From Allium sativum (Eukaryota > Streptophyta > Magnoliopsida > Asparagales > Amaryllidaceae): DNA of 64,000 bases. The stretch lies in contig CM060926.1 of NCBI GenBank assembly GCA_030737875.1, positions 319,026,922-319,090,921 on the forward strand, given 5' to 3'. The notes under the pieces were generated by a model that was given only the letters and a program-made list of their open reading frames with translations, had not been told where the DNA came from and ran no database searches. Made by a program: the position numbers and the translations under genes. This document shows, one piece after another, positions 11,165-23,191 of this stretch (position 1 is its first letter; every line of letters begins with the position of its first letter).

Positions 11165-11166
11165 AG
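11165..11166 (+). promoter_or_regulatory. Possible 3' splice site in B1 left LTR
   Basis: GTTTTGGTTTTGCAG|ATTTA is a U-rich tract ending in CAG. It is conserved at 19804, 50399, 37838 and, on the minus strand, 21955. Pairing with the donor at 5962 would remove about 5.2 kb of LTR repeats from a transcript. This is an inference. Confidence 0.35.
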
Positions 11167-11484
11167 ATTTATATTCACAGGATCCTGGTTTACAGCTGGA
11201 ACGATATCCGGAAAGCTTTGTATCCGTATATCTCTTTCTAGTTGTGTATTGTATTATTTTTCGCTGCTATGTATTTAAATGTAATTTAAATCTCTGATAT
11301 TTCTGTGTAATATTCATTTTTACTCTGTATATTCTTGTAATCTGGTGCATTGTTGTAATATACAATGAAATGTGCTTCTGTCTGCGTTTTATTTTGGCTT
11401 GTTCTCAATCGATAGGGCGTTTCGAACGGTCTGGGTCGGTTTAGCGACTGGTTCGGACCGAGCGAAATTCTCGATCGCCACATT

Positions 11485-11496
11485 TGGTATCAGAGC
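11485..11496 (+). promoter_or_regulatory. Primer binding site, tRNA-iMet (B1)
   Basis: TGGTATCAGAGC, two bases after the left LTR, is complementary to the 3' end of plant initiator methionine tRNA and is the common Ty3/gypsy and Copia minus-strand primer site. It is a PBS and not a tRNA gene. Confidence 0.95.
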
Positions 11497-11585
11497 TTTG
11501 GTTTACATAGCTCGAGAACAAGACACATTAGAACCATACGAAAGAATTCATCAGATATTGGATTAGTAATATTCAATTAGAATGA

Positions 11586-11622
11586 CTCGTTAGAGATAGG
11601 ATCAGTATTATCCTAGAACGAG
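11586..11622 (+). other. Stem-loop just downstream of the PBS (B1)
   Basis: CTCGTT (11586-11591) pairs with AACGAG (11617-11622), enclosing TAGGAT/ATCCTA. Counterparts are at 62534-62570 (B3), 21527-21563 (B2, minus) and 38259-38295 (C, CTCATT/AATGAG). The position suits an RNA packaging or dimer signal. That role is inferred. Confidence 0.55.
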
Positions 11623-12504
11623 TGTGAAGAGTATATTTTTCAAATGAAAACAATTTTGTTTTGAAAAATTAAATCGTTTTAAACGTATTTGACTATTTAT
11701 TTATATTGAATTTGGACAATCCAGTATATAAAAGTTTTGCATATAAGCGTCATGAACGTATATTCGAAGTTTTAATATATTAGATAGATGTAGAAACACA
11801 CTCTAGTCGCCCGGACCTGATTCCGATGATTGACGCGTTATCATCAGTAATTAGTTTCGTGTTTCGAAGGTGTGATATCTATATATTTCCATTAGACTGG
11901 TGTGAGAACCAAAACCAATATAGTTAGAACACATTGTTGTGAATTGGCATCAAAAACATGATTTTCTGTATATATATCAAATTTATGGATTTGAAACTCT
12001 AATTCACTAATTGATTGATGTTTGTGTTGTTTGTTTATTTGTTTGCTAATTTTGAACCATTATGCCTAATTGAACCAAATATTGAACTGTATTGAAATTG
12101 GTCGCATTTGCTTGCATACACATATACTTACATTGAACAGGTCATAGCAAGGAGGCTAGAGCCAGAGAGTAAAATTTGTTTGCCCGACAAATAGGTACAT
12201 GTTTACTACATAATTTACTGTTTTGTTTGGGAGATGATGATTTTATGAGCCTATTGGCTAGCCGCTTGGCTTTTTCTTTTTCTTTTTGAGATCTGAAGGA
12301 TCGGGGAAGCTATTTGAGTTTTCCCGATGCTCCCATTGCAGGGGAGGTTATGGCAAAAAATTTCGAAAATTTAGGGTGTTAGCCAAATTTTTTGATTGAA
12401 AATTCTCAGAAACTGAAAAGTTGGAGAACGGAAACCAGATCGAACGTAGAGTTGATTAATCAAACCACTTTTGACTTTGTTCCTTTTCGGGGACGAAAAG
12501 TTTT

Positions 12505-12517
12505 AAGTGGGGGAGAT
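12505..12517 (+). promoter_or_regulatory. Polypurine tract of B1
   Basis: AAGTGGGGGAGAT lies directly before the TGTAACAACCCG start of the right LTR. It is preceded by TTTTCGGGGACGAAAAG, which is conserved in B2 and B3 and, altered, in C and D. Confidence 0.95.
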
Positions 12518-15446
12518 TGTAACAACCCGAAAATCTGGGCTAGTTTAAAATTTTTTATTTTGGCGAATTTTGAATATTTAAAATATATTATTTTAAATAA
12601 TATCGAAGAAAATTTATTTTGAATATAATTCGAACGTTTATAATATATGCGTCGTTGTTAGAATATAAATATTTATATATAATTATAAATAGAATTGAAA
12701 ATGGCGCGGTAGTTCGATAATTCGATTTCAAACTTCAATTGAATGTACCGGGTGCAAAACAATCCGGATTTTAGTGAAACCAAAAACATTAGGATCTATT
12801 TGATAATATCTTTCCAACGAATCCGAAAAATCAAGGTTTCATAGCGGGAATCAAAAGATATGTCCAGTTGAAAATTCTGAATAGTCGCTGTGGAATTCAA
12901 GCCCTTAAAAATGGACATTTTGCAAATGACCTCGGATTTCGACGAAACCAGTTTTGTTGGGTCCGTGATGTCAAGTTATTGCTAGATTCCAAATTTCATA
13001 ATTTTTCGAATCAATATGTGAGCGTGGCAAAGGAAAACGCGTTTGACCAGTTTCAGTTGATTTTAATCGACTGGAAGATGGCCATTTTTCAAACGGTGTC
13101 AGAATTCGACGAAACTAGTTTTATTAGGACTGTATCGTCAATACGAAGCTAGAAAATATGTTTCTGGAATTTTTAAAGTTAGTATGTGACCCCGGTAATT
13201 TGAAATGTACATTTAAAATTCAATATAGTGATTTAAATGTAAATTTAACGGAAACTGATTCAAACAGTCGAATTGGCTTATGATACATATCCCATTGTGT
13301 TCGGAATGGGGGTATTTAGCTAGGGGCGACACTCGTTGGGTTTTATTTAAAGTTCGTTTGGGATTTTAACATTAAAGTGGAATAAAATAGTTAAAATATA
13401 AATATATATATATATGGTCAAAGTTATTGGTCAAACCCTAAATAGAAAACCGTGGTCAACGATTTCTGCGCCTCTCTTTGCGATGGACGATCGGTTTCCT
13501 CCCCAAATTCAAAACCCAAAAATCTCTCAAATCAATTCGAATTAATCCAAATCCCTACAACCAAATCAAAGTACTCCCCAGGGTCTTCAAATCGATATAA
13601 GCATCGTCTTCTCTGGTGGCATGAACTGATCGAAATCAACCCACGAAGAGCCGCCGTTCCCCCTCGAATTGCGCGCCTGGGATTCCACCGAGCTGAGCGT
13701 GAGGGGCATCGATAGGAAGCTCTCTCGAAGGCCGTCATCGGAGAAGCCACCGATCATCGTCACGACAACCCAGGCGATCGGAATTTGCAACCCTAGCTGC
13801 GAACAATGCTTTGAATGATGGCAGGGGGTTTAAACAGAGAAAAGGTTTTATTTTTATTTATTCTTCTTAAGTTTTTAAAATCAGTTTTAAGCAGTTTTTA
13901 AAATCAGTTTTGAGCAGTTTTTAAAATCAGTTTTAAGTAGTTTTTAAAATCAGTTTTTAACAGTTTAAATTCAGCTTAAAATTGTTTTGAAAATCAGTTT
14001 AAATTTGTTTTTAAAATATATAGGCTGTGTTTAAAATATATAAGTAGAATTATGATTTTAGAAAATAAATAACATTAGTTTTTAAAATATAAAGAGAGGA
14101 TTTGAAAATATACTTTGTTTTTGAAATATGAAATATAATTTGTTTTTGAAGATATGAAATAGAATTTTTATCGTATATATATGGAAATATTTTAAGAAAG
14201 ATAAAAAGGCGATTTTATATATATGAAAAAGTTTAGATATTCTTTTTTTTGTTTTAAATATATGAAAGTTATGATTTTTAATAATATAAAAATATAACTT
14301 TATATAGAGAATAGTGTGATAAAAAATATAATCTTTATTATATAACACCGTTATAAAAATAGAATTTTTATCTATATAGTAGCGGTATAAAAATAGAATT
14401 TTTATCTATAAAGTAGCAGTGTAAAAATGTGTTTTTTTATATAGATAACAACAATGTAAAAATTCGATTTTTATATATTGAATAGCAAAGTAAAAATTCA
14501 AGTTTTATATATTGAATAGCAAAGTAAAAATTCGATTTTTATATATTGAATAGCGAAGTAAAAATTCGATTTTAACATATGTAGAGAATACGAGCAACAA
14601 AGATGACAAAAAGGCGAGGGCGACGAAGACTTCTGCAAAAGAAGAGTCGAGATGGTTGGATAGCTATAGGTGAGAACTTCTCACTCTTCAATTTCATTTT
14701 CTAGTTATATATATGCTAGGATGCAGACGGTGCTTAGTAGCACCCGACACATTCGTCCACAGACCATGGACTTGTTTGTTTGATTGCAAAAATTAGTTAG
14801 ATTATTTGATTGAAATTGAATTGTGTGGTGAAATGAATTTATTTGATTGATGTGTGAATGGCGTGGGCCTTCACTAGACTGGGGATAAGGCTAGGCCTTG
14901 TCCCGTTTCTAGTATCGTGCCGTTATGCCGCCGAAATTTTCTAAAATATGTTAGAAAAATAAAAATATCATTTTAAATAAATGGACCGAATAGAATATTC
15001 ATAATTTGAATAAAATATTTTGATCGTTAAAAATATAATTTTTAACGTGGAAGCGAGTAAAATAAAATATTCATTTGCAAACCGGACGGTTTGTTTATGT
15101 ACACCTATTTGAAGGACATTGATTGGGTCGATAAATTTTACACATCGCCCAACTGCACAAATAAAATCTGTGTTTGATTGTTTGAAACCCCACACGGGTG
15201 TTGGGATGAAATCTGAAGTTCACTCATCTTGATTGATTAAATATGTCGATCGATTGATTGACAGGCTGTTATAAGCGTTAGATATCTATATTTGATGCTT
15301 ATACAGCGTAGTGCACTTTGGTTGATGGTTGATTATTTTTCAATGCTATTGTATAAGTGTGATGTGTGAAAATCCATATAATTAACATTATATGGTGATT
15401 GAATGGGCCTCATTCCAATTTAGAAAATAAAGATTAATATGAATAA

Positions 15447-15905
15447 AGGTTCATGTGTTGACAGTACTCATCCATTGAGATTGGTCATGTGTTGAACGAA
15501 ATATTTTAGTAATAAAATTTACATCTTTATCAATATTATAAAATAAAGGTTCATGTGTTGACAGTACTCATCCATTGAGATTGGTCATGTGTTGAACGAA
15601 ATATTTTAGTAATAAAATTTACATCTTTATCAATATTATAAAATAAAGGTTCATGTGTTGACAGTACTCATCCATTGAGATTGGTCATGTGTTGAACGAA
15701 ATATTTTAGTAATAAAATTTACATCTTTATGAATATTATAAAATAAAGGTTCATGTGTTGACAGTACTCATCCATTGAGATTGGTCATGTGTTGAACGAA
15801 GTATTTTAGTAATAAAATTTACATCTTTATCAATATAAAATAAAGGTTCATGTGTTGACAGTACTCATCCATTGAGATTGGTCATGTGTTGAACGAAATA
15901 TTTTG
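15447..15905 (+). repeat. 100-bp tandem array in B1 right LTR
   Basis: Five copies match the array at 6741-7200. The unit starts AGGTTCATGTGTTGACAG. Confidence 0.93.
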
Positions 15906-16026
15906 ATAATAACGACTATTTGGAAAAAGAAATATTTGAAATAGAATATTTGAAAATAGAAATTTATGAAGCCGTGTTGATTAGATTGACTCCATTTTGA
16001 CGTGAACGATATTTATATCGATTTTA

Positions 16027-16720
16027 ACGATTTCGAAATGAATTGAATTGAAAACGATTTCGAAATGAATTGAATTGAAAACGATTTCGAAATGAATTGA
16101 ATTGAAAACGGTTTCGAAATGAATTGAATTGAAAACGATTTCGAAATGAATTGAATTGAAAACGGTTTCGAAATGAGTTGAATTGAAAACGGTTTCGAAA
16201 TGAATTGAATTGAAAACGATTTCGAAATGAATTGAATTGAAAACGATTTCGAAATGAATTGAATTGAAAACGATTTCGAAATGAATTGAATTGAAAACGA
16301 TTTCGAAATGAATTGAATTGAAAACGCTTTCGAAATGAATTGAATTGAAAACGGTTTCGAAATGAATTGAAAACGGTTTCGAAATGAATTGAATTGAAAA
16401 CGATTTCGAAATGAATTGAATTGAAAACGGTTTCGAAATGAATTGAATTGAAAACAATTTCGAAATGAATTGAATTGAAAATGATTTCGAAATGAATTGA
16501 ATTGAAAACGATTTCGAAATGAATTGAATTGAAAACGATTTCGAAATGAATTGAATTGAAAACGGTTTCGAAATGAATTGAATATATAACGATTTCGAAA
16601 TGAATTGAATTGAAAATGGTTTCGAAATGAATCGAATAGAAAACCAATTTGAATTGAATCGAATAGAAAACCAATTTGAATTGAATCGAATAGAAAACCA
16701 ATTTGAATTGAATCGAATAG
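16027..16720 (+). repeat. 27-bp tandem array in B1 right LTR
   Basis: It is the counterpart of 7321-8090 with slightly fewer units and one shortened unit near 16360. The long minus-strand open frames over it (up to 245 codons) are products of the 27-bp period. Confidence 0.93.
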
Positions 16721-18431
16721 AAAACGACTTTGGAATTGAAATGAATTGAAAACGAATTCAAATTGAATTGAAAGCGAATTGAAATGAATTCAAATTGAAT
16801 TGAAATTTGAATTGAATAGAAATGAATTTTAAAACGAATTTATAAAGAAGAATTCAATTTTGATTTGAATTGAAATGGAAGTTGAAATTGCTTTTGAAAC
16901 GAATTCAAAACCATTTATAAAATTCGTTTTAAATAGAAATCGATGAAATATATATTATATATATAATATAATGGCCTGAATAGAACGCGCCACGCCGCGG
17001 CAATTCGTGAATTTCGACCATTTATTTCAAACGGATATTACGGGAGATCCGACCGTCGGATTCTCCTAAAACCGGAACCATTGGGTTCGTATCGAAAAGA
17101 ACTTTCTAAAGAATATTAGAAATTTTAAATCTAACGGTTGGATTTGGAATTATGTCCAAATCAAATTTGAAAAAGGTCGCTGTAAGTGCAGTTCGATGGC
17201 CATTGACGGAAATCGACTGTACGGGCCTTGGTAAAATTATTAAAAATAGTAATAATTTGTGTAAAATCATAGGAAATGATTTAGAAAGAATTGAGATGAA
17301 AAACTCCATATTTGAAAGGATAAAAATATATTTTTATCGAAATGAACTAGTTTTGAACTAGGATTATAATTCTATTTATTTTTAAATAAATAAATTGAAT
17401 TTGAAAGGGGTTTTAAAAATAACCAAAATTTCCAATGATTCCATTGGAATAGATTTGAATCGAAATTGTCTTCGGAATATTTCGATGTTGGAATTCGTGA
17501 TTATACAGATTTTGTTATGGAAATTTGAAAGATATATATTTACATCGTTATTTCCAATACGACATTTGTTAATCGTAGAATTTGATATTGAATATAAGCC
17601 GGTATATTTTCTATTCAGAGCCTTGTATTGAATATCAAATGTGATTTGGGTTTGTCGTGAATGGTGTCTTCACTAACACTGTTCTTGAACACAGTTGAGA
17701 AAAGATTAAATCTTTTTATTTAGATTTAATGAAGTGTACCAATTAAATAATATTTAATTGGAATTGAATTGATATTGATTTTTGGGTTTATCGTGGACAG
17801 TGTTTTAAATAACACTCGTTCTTTAACCCGATAATTAATGGAATGTGATTTTGGGTTTATCGTGAACTGTGTTTTAAATGACACTGATTCTTTAACCCAG
17901 TTAAAGATTAAAACTAAGTGGAGTTTTAATGAATCTTTAATTAGATTGAAATCATCGAGGATGGAGTATCACCAGTTTTGCTCCAGGCGATAGTTGAATC
18001 TTTAATTAGATTTGAACGTGAAATGATAATTGAATTTACCGATAACACCGTGGTGTTAGATATGAAGTATCACCAGTTTTACTTCATGGGATGAATAGGT
18101 TGGGATTGGGAGATTAAAACAAATGATTACTTCGGTAAGGTTCGTTAATCCCGACTAGTTGAATCGAAATTCAAAAGAAGATTAAAGAATAAATTTTGAT
18201 GATTTATCTTTGATAAAATTTATGGGAACCTTTCCCTAAGAATATGAAATTTAGAAACTAACCGTCGGTTAGCCAAGCAGAATGGTTTTCTGGATATTGA
18301 TCTGATGTTGGTTTCGGCCTTCGGGGTTAATATTTGGGGAATTATTCTCTTGATTAATTTACGGTTAGTGACTGATGAATTGGAATGAGGCGTATGTTGT
18401 GTTTGTGTAACACTTATTTAAAATATACGCG

Positions 18432-18524
18432 AGTTATTCGGAAAGACCGGGTTTATCCCATTCTGAATAACTGATACGACGTTAAGTCGAAGATGAAGAC
18501 GATGGTCGAAGACCGGAGGTCTTC
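18432..18524 (+). other. Structured RNA cassette (B1 right LTR)
   Basis: This is the copy of 9794-9886 with all three stems intact. Confidence 0.65.
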
Positions 18525-19496
18525 ACGTCGTTTGGGTGATTACTGATGATCTTGATTGGGCTGTACACCCAAGAAGATGGAAACAGTTGGTGATCGTCCA
18601 GACGTACTTGGAGATCGATGGATATGCGGGGTACTAGGTGCCTCCGGTTTCGTTCAGACCCAGAACGAACTTGTAAATGGACCGTGTGTCAGACATTGGA
18701 TTTTAGTCTGTGTGATTGATCTCTAATAAATATATATCTGTTTGGCGGCGGAGAATTTATTCTCTTGCTTAACGCCCTTCTCTGAGACGTACGAGCTCAG
18801 GGGTTATATACTGATGGATATCAAACGCATAGAGTGAATTGCCTGTGTGGAATGCCTAAGTGGCAAATGATCAAGGCTTCTGTTGAAAAGCAAAGTCTTG
18901 TGGTTGTTGATCAAAGCACGGCCTTTGTGGCGTAGCTTTGTGTAACGTTTTACTTCGCGAGTATCACACCCGGTATGAACCAAAAACGGGAGACGGACCT
19001 CAAGGAGGGCATGCGTTTCCTTCTAGCTAAAAAGTGGCGTTAGTGGTTTTACACGCCCTGACGAGTTTGACTTATGTGGTTGTTTCTGTTGCGAGGCGCC
19101 TCGGTTTGATCGGACGATCTGGGTCCGATGGTGTCATTTAGTTGGCTCACCTACGCCCCATAGGGCGGGGAAACGCATGTTCAGGGTTTAAGTTTAATCC
19201 ACATCGGTGGACTGGCCCTGACGATCCAAGGGCCCACCTATGTCTGGGTCCTGAGACACGGGCTGGAGCGTCTCGAATCGGTTGAGGACTATCTTTTGCC
19301 TCGGTTCATAGATGGAAACCCAATTTCCAAATACGCGACTTTGCGATTTTGATTGTATAACCTATATATGGCGACATAGTGTTATGGGGCATTCATGCCG
19401 CCTATGATTGATACTTATGATTTGAAGTTGTTTTATACACTATACACTTATTATAGTATCAAATGATTTGTTTTAAAACGTATCAAGCATTCTTTG

Positions 19497-19568
19497 GTTG
19501 TTATAAGGGAAAACCCTATCCCCCGGCTTGCGTTGCATTGTGTGATAGGACCTGGGTCTTATAACAAC
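19497..19568 (+). other. Long stem-loop, right LTR version
   Basis: GTTGTTATAAG (19497-19507) pairs with CTTATAACAAC (19558-19568). Relative to the left LTR, both arms changed (C to T and G to A) and pairing is kept. Both changes fit methyl-cytosine loss at CTG/CAG sites, so this pair alone is weak evidence of selection. Confidence 0.55.
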
Positions 19569-20120
19569 TTCATTTTTCTTTATTTAGCATTGCGCTGTTT
19601 GTTTTATGCACTGGTATTCTTGGGAGGAAACCCGTTCCGTGTTATACGGCATGGTCCCTTGATTTACCTAATGATTTAAAATAAAGATTAATAACTGTTT
19701 GAGTTCTCACACCAGTCACATGACTGACCTGGAGTTTATTGTTTTAACCTAAACTCTGGGTGCCCCTATTTTGACACGGGCAGCTAGTAGTTTTGGTTTT
19801 GCAGATTTATATTCACAGGATCCTGGTTTACAGCTGGAACGATATCCGGAAAGCTTTGTATCCGTATATCTCTTTCTAGTTGTGTATTGTATTATTTTCC
19901 GCTGCTATGTATTTAAATGTAATTTAAATCTCTGATATTTCTGTGTAATATTCATTTTTACTCTGTATATTCTTGTAATCTGGTGCATTGTTGTAATATA
20001 CAATGAAATGTTCTTCTGTCTGCGTTCTGTTTTGTCTTGTTCTCAAACGATAGGGCGTTTCGAACGGTCTGGGTCGGTTTAGCGACTGGTTCGGACCGAG
20101 CGAAATTCTCGATCGCCACA

Positions 20121-20125
20121 CATTA
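20121..20125. repeat. Target-site duplication of B1, right copy (CATTA)
   Basis: It matches 3809-3813. Confidence 0.95.
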
Positions 20126-20144
20126 ATGGACGTGGGGTGTTACA
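20126..20144 (+). repeat. Last 19 bases of the A1 3' LTR
   Basis: ATGGACGTGGGGTGTTACA ends in the GGGGTGTTACA terminus of family A. It continues the sequence broken at 3813. The next five bases, CTAGC, are the likely target duplication of A1; the other copy lies outside the window. Confidence 0.92.
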
Positions 20145-20622
20145 CTAGCAATAACTTGACATCACGGATCCAACAAAAGTGGTTTCGTCGAAAACCGAGA
20201 TCGTTTGCAAAATTTCCATTTTTAAGGGCCATAATTCCATAGCGACTATTCTAAAATTTCTACTGGACATAACATTTTATTCCCGCTATGAAATTTCAAT
20301 TTTTCGGATTCGTTGGAAAGATATTCACAATTAGATTCAAATATTTTTGGTTTCGCTAAAATCTGGTTTATTTTGAACTCGGTACATTCATTTGAATTTT
20401 GAAATCGAATTATCGAACTACCGCGCCATTTTCAATTCCTTTTATATTTTAAAATAAATATTTATATTCTATCGTCGATTCAAACGAATATATACGTTCG
20501 AATTCTATTCAAAATAAATTCCTCATCGTTATTATTTAAAATAATTCATTTTAAATATTCAAAATTCGCTAAAATTGCCAAAATAAAAATTTTAAATTGG
20601 CTCAGATTTCCGGGTTATTACA
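20145..20622 (-). repeat. 3' LTR of B2, first 478 bases
   Basis: It matches 27897-28374 in the other LTR of the element. It ends, in plus orientation, with CCGGGTTATTACA, the reverse of TGTAATAACCCGG. Confidence 0.92.
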
Positions 20623-21665
20623 ATCTCCCCCACTTAAAACTTTTCGTCCCCTAAAAGGAACGAAGCCGAAAGTTGTTTCACAAATCAACTCAACTTCCAG
20701 TATTTTCATTACGGCTTAAGTTCTTCAACTTTTCAGTTTCTAAGAACTTCACAAATTTTTCAAAAATTTGGCTAACACCCTAAATTTCCGAAAAATTTCA
20801 CCATAACCTCCCCTGCACCGGGGACTTCGGGATATTTCATATAGCCTCCCATGGCCTTCTTCAATCCAAAAGAAAAAGAAAAAGCCAAGAGGCTAGCCAA
20901 TCGGCTCATAAAATCATCATCACCCAAACAAAACAGTAAATTATGGTAAACATGTACCTATTTGTCGGGCAAACAATTTTATTCATCTGCTCTAGCCTCC
21001 TTGCTATGACTTGTTCAACGTAAGTACGTGTACATGCATGCAAATGCGATAAATTTCCAATACAACTCACTATTTGGTTCAATTTGGTTAAAGGTTCAAA
21101 TTTTAATTAATCAAACAATAATCAAACAACACAATCAGCAATCAGTTAGTGAATTATCATTTCAAATTCATAACTTTGGTACATAGTCAAAAATCAGATT
21201 TTTAATGCCAAATCACAAAAATAAGCCCTATCTAGTTTCAGTTCTCACACCAGTCAATTGGAAATATACAGAAATTTCACTTTCGAAATTCGAAAATAAA
21301 TACTGGCGATGGTGCCCTGTCACCAGAATTATCCCCGGGAAACTAGAGTGTGATTCTATAACTATCCAGTACATTAAAACTTCTAATACACGTTTGCAAG
21401 ACATATATGCAAAATCATTATATATTGGATTGTCCCAATTAATTTAAAATAAATAATCAAATACGAATAATTGATTTAAATTTTCAAAACAAAATTTGTT
21501 TTCACTTTAAAAATATACTCTTCACACTCATTCTAGGGCACTACTGATCCCATCTCTAACGAGTCAATCTCATTGGATATGACTAATCCAGTATCTGATG
21601 AATTCTTTCGTATGGTTCTAATGTGTCTTCTTCTCTGAGCTTTGTAAACCAAAGCTCTGATACCT
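20623..21665 (-). other. Internal region of B2 (1,043 bp, non-coding), with PPT and PBS
   Basis: The PPT is 20623-20635 (reverse of AAGTGGGGGAGAT). The PBS is 21654-21665, GCTCTGATACC plus one mismatch, the reverse of the tRNA-iMet site. The CTTTTTCTTTTTC tract, the GACAAATAGG block and the post-PBS stem-loop (21527-21563, CTCATT/AACGAG with one G-U pair) are all present. There are no coding motifs. Confidence 0.9.
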
Positions 21666-22181
21666 TGATGAAACGACCCGAAATCCCCAATACGGGAAAT
21701 CATAGGATTGAATTGGGAACAACACACAAAAGAACGCATACAGAAGAACATTTCATTGTTAATTACAACAATTCCATCAGAATACAAGAATATACAGAGT
21801 ATAAACAAATATTACATAGAAAATATCAGAGATTTAAACTACATTTAAATACATCGCAGCGGAAATAATACAAAACACAACTAGAAGAGATATACAGATA
21901 CAGAGCTTTCCGGATATCGTTCCAGCTGTAAACCATGATCCAATGAATATAAATCTGCAAAACCAAAACTACTAGCTGCCGGCGTCAAAATAAGGGCACC
22001 CAGAGTTTAGGTTAAAACAATAAACTCCAGGTCAGTCATTGGTGTGAGAACTAAAACAGTTATTAATCTTTATTTTAAAGTTAGGTAAATCAAGGGACCA
22101 CGTCGTATAACACGGAACGGGTTTCCTCCCAAGAACACCAGTGCATAAAAAAACAGCGTAATGCTAAATAAGGAAAATGAA

Positions 22182-22253
22182 GCTATTATAAAACCCAGGT
22201 CCTATCACATAATGCAACACAAACCAGTGGATAGCGTTTTCCCTTATAATAGC
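22182..22253 (-). other. Long stem-loop (B2)
   Basis: In element orientation GCTATTATAA pairs with TTATAATAGC. Both arms differ from B1 at matching positions, and the loop is similar. Confidence 0.55.
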
Positions 22254-23191
22254 CAAAGCATGCTTGATACGTTTAAAACAAATCATTTGATTATTAATCA
22301 GACTCCAACCGTAAACTAGTAAGAGAACAATTCCCTAAGTATTAACCCCGAAGGCCGAAACCAACATCAGACCAACACCCAGGAAACCACCCATCTTAGC
22401 TCGTTTCCAGTTAGTTTCTGATTTTATATACAATCATAAATATCAATCATAGACGGCATGAGCGCCCCATCCCACTATGTCGCCATATATAGGCTTACAA
22501 CTAAATCCGAAATGTCACGTATCGGATGTTGGATTTCCATCTGTGAACCGAGGCAAAAGATAGTGCTCTACCGATTCGAGACGCTCTAGCCCGCCCTCAG
22601 GAATAGAACACATCGTCCCTTGGATCGTCAGGGCCGGTCCACCGATGTGGATTAAAATGCCTGAACACTACGTTTCCCCCACCCTTTGAAGTGTCAATGA
22701 GTCAACGAATGACTCCATCAGCTTCACATAGTCACCGATATATCTGAGGCGCCTCGCAAACCAACAACCACATAAGTCAAACTCGTCAGGGCATGTAAAA
22801 CCACTGACGCCACTTCTAACTAGAAGGAAACGCATGTCCTCCCTGAGGTCCGTCTCCCGTTTTTGGTTTACAACCAAGGTGTGAAGCTCACGAATCAACG
22901 CTACACAAAGCTATGCCACACAGGCCGTGCTTTGATCATCAACCACAAGACTTTGCTTTTCAACAGAAGCCCTAATCATTTGCATCTTAGCATGCCACAC
23001 AGGCAATTCACGCTATGCAACCGATATCAATCACACAGAATGAAATCCGATGTCAGACACACATCCATTTAGAGGAACCTTATTCCTCGCATATCCATCG
23101 ATCTCCAAGTACGTCTGGACGATCACCAACTGAGTCCCTCCTCTTGGGTGTACATCCCAATCAAGATCATCAGTAATCACCCAAACAGCGT

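Larger units (their letters stand above)
3814..11482 (+). repeat. Left LTR of B1 (7.7 kb)
   Basis: It runs from TGTAACAACCCG to GATCGCCACA. In order it contains a 0.9-kb 5' part; a leader cassette (4735-5125); a 23-bp array; A/T hairpin repeats with a 34-bp period; a potential splice donor (5962); a 100-bp array (6741-7200); a 27-bp array (7321-8090); a moderately conserved stretch (8290-9740); and the conserved structured block (9740-11482). Open frames inside are shadows of repeats. Confidence 0.95.
11483..12517 (+). other. Internal region of B1 (1,035 bp, non-coding)
   Basis: This is the whole sequence between the LTRs. It starts with the PBS, then a stem-loop at 11586-11622, then AT-rich sequence, a GACAAATAGGTACATGTTTA block, a CTTTTTCTTTTTC tract and the polypurine tract. 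No open frame shows a retroviral motif. The B2 (1,043 bp) and B3 (1,030 bp) interiors align along their length, so this size is a family trait and not a chance deletion. Confidence 0.9.
3814..20120 (+). mobile_element. B1: complete non-autonomous LTR retrotransposon with giant LTRs
   Basis: The element is 16,307 bp with two LTRs of 7,669 and 7,603 bp around a 1,035-bp internal region, so about 94% of it is LTR. Structural hallmarks are TG...CA ends, the CATTA duplication, a tRNA-iMet primer site two bases after the left LTR, and a polypurine tract abutting the right LTR. No gag, protease, RT, RNase H or integrase motif is visible in any frame, so replication must use proteins supplied in trans. 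It inserted into the 3' LTR of A1. The two LTRs look very similar by eye, which suggests a fairly recent insertion. It combines a TRIM-like tiny interior with LTRs longer than those of typical LARDs. B2 and B3 are relatives with the same proportions. Confidence 0.95.
12518..20120 (+). repeat. Right LTR of B1 (7.6 kb)
   Basis: It is collinear with 3814-11482 and ends GATCGCCACA before the duplicated CATTA. Leader cassette at 13443-13840; 23-bp array at 13870-13970; 34-bp units at 14440-14575; 100-bp array at 15447-15905; 27-bp array at 16027-16720; structured cassette at 18432-18524. Differences from the left LTR are scattered substitutions and a few repeat-unit gains or losses. Confidence 0.95.

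Noticed and set aside
11485..11496. tRNA-like TGGTATCAGAGC
   Set aside because: It is the primer binding site complementary to tRNA-iMet. No cloverleaf surrounds it.
16024..16761. Minus-strand open frames of 158 and 245 codons with NSIHFEIVF-type repeats
   Set aside because: They are produced by the 27-bp array, whose length is a multiple of three. They carry no start context or domain.
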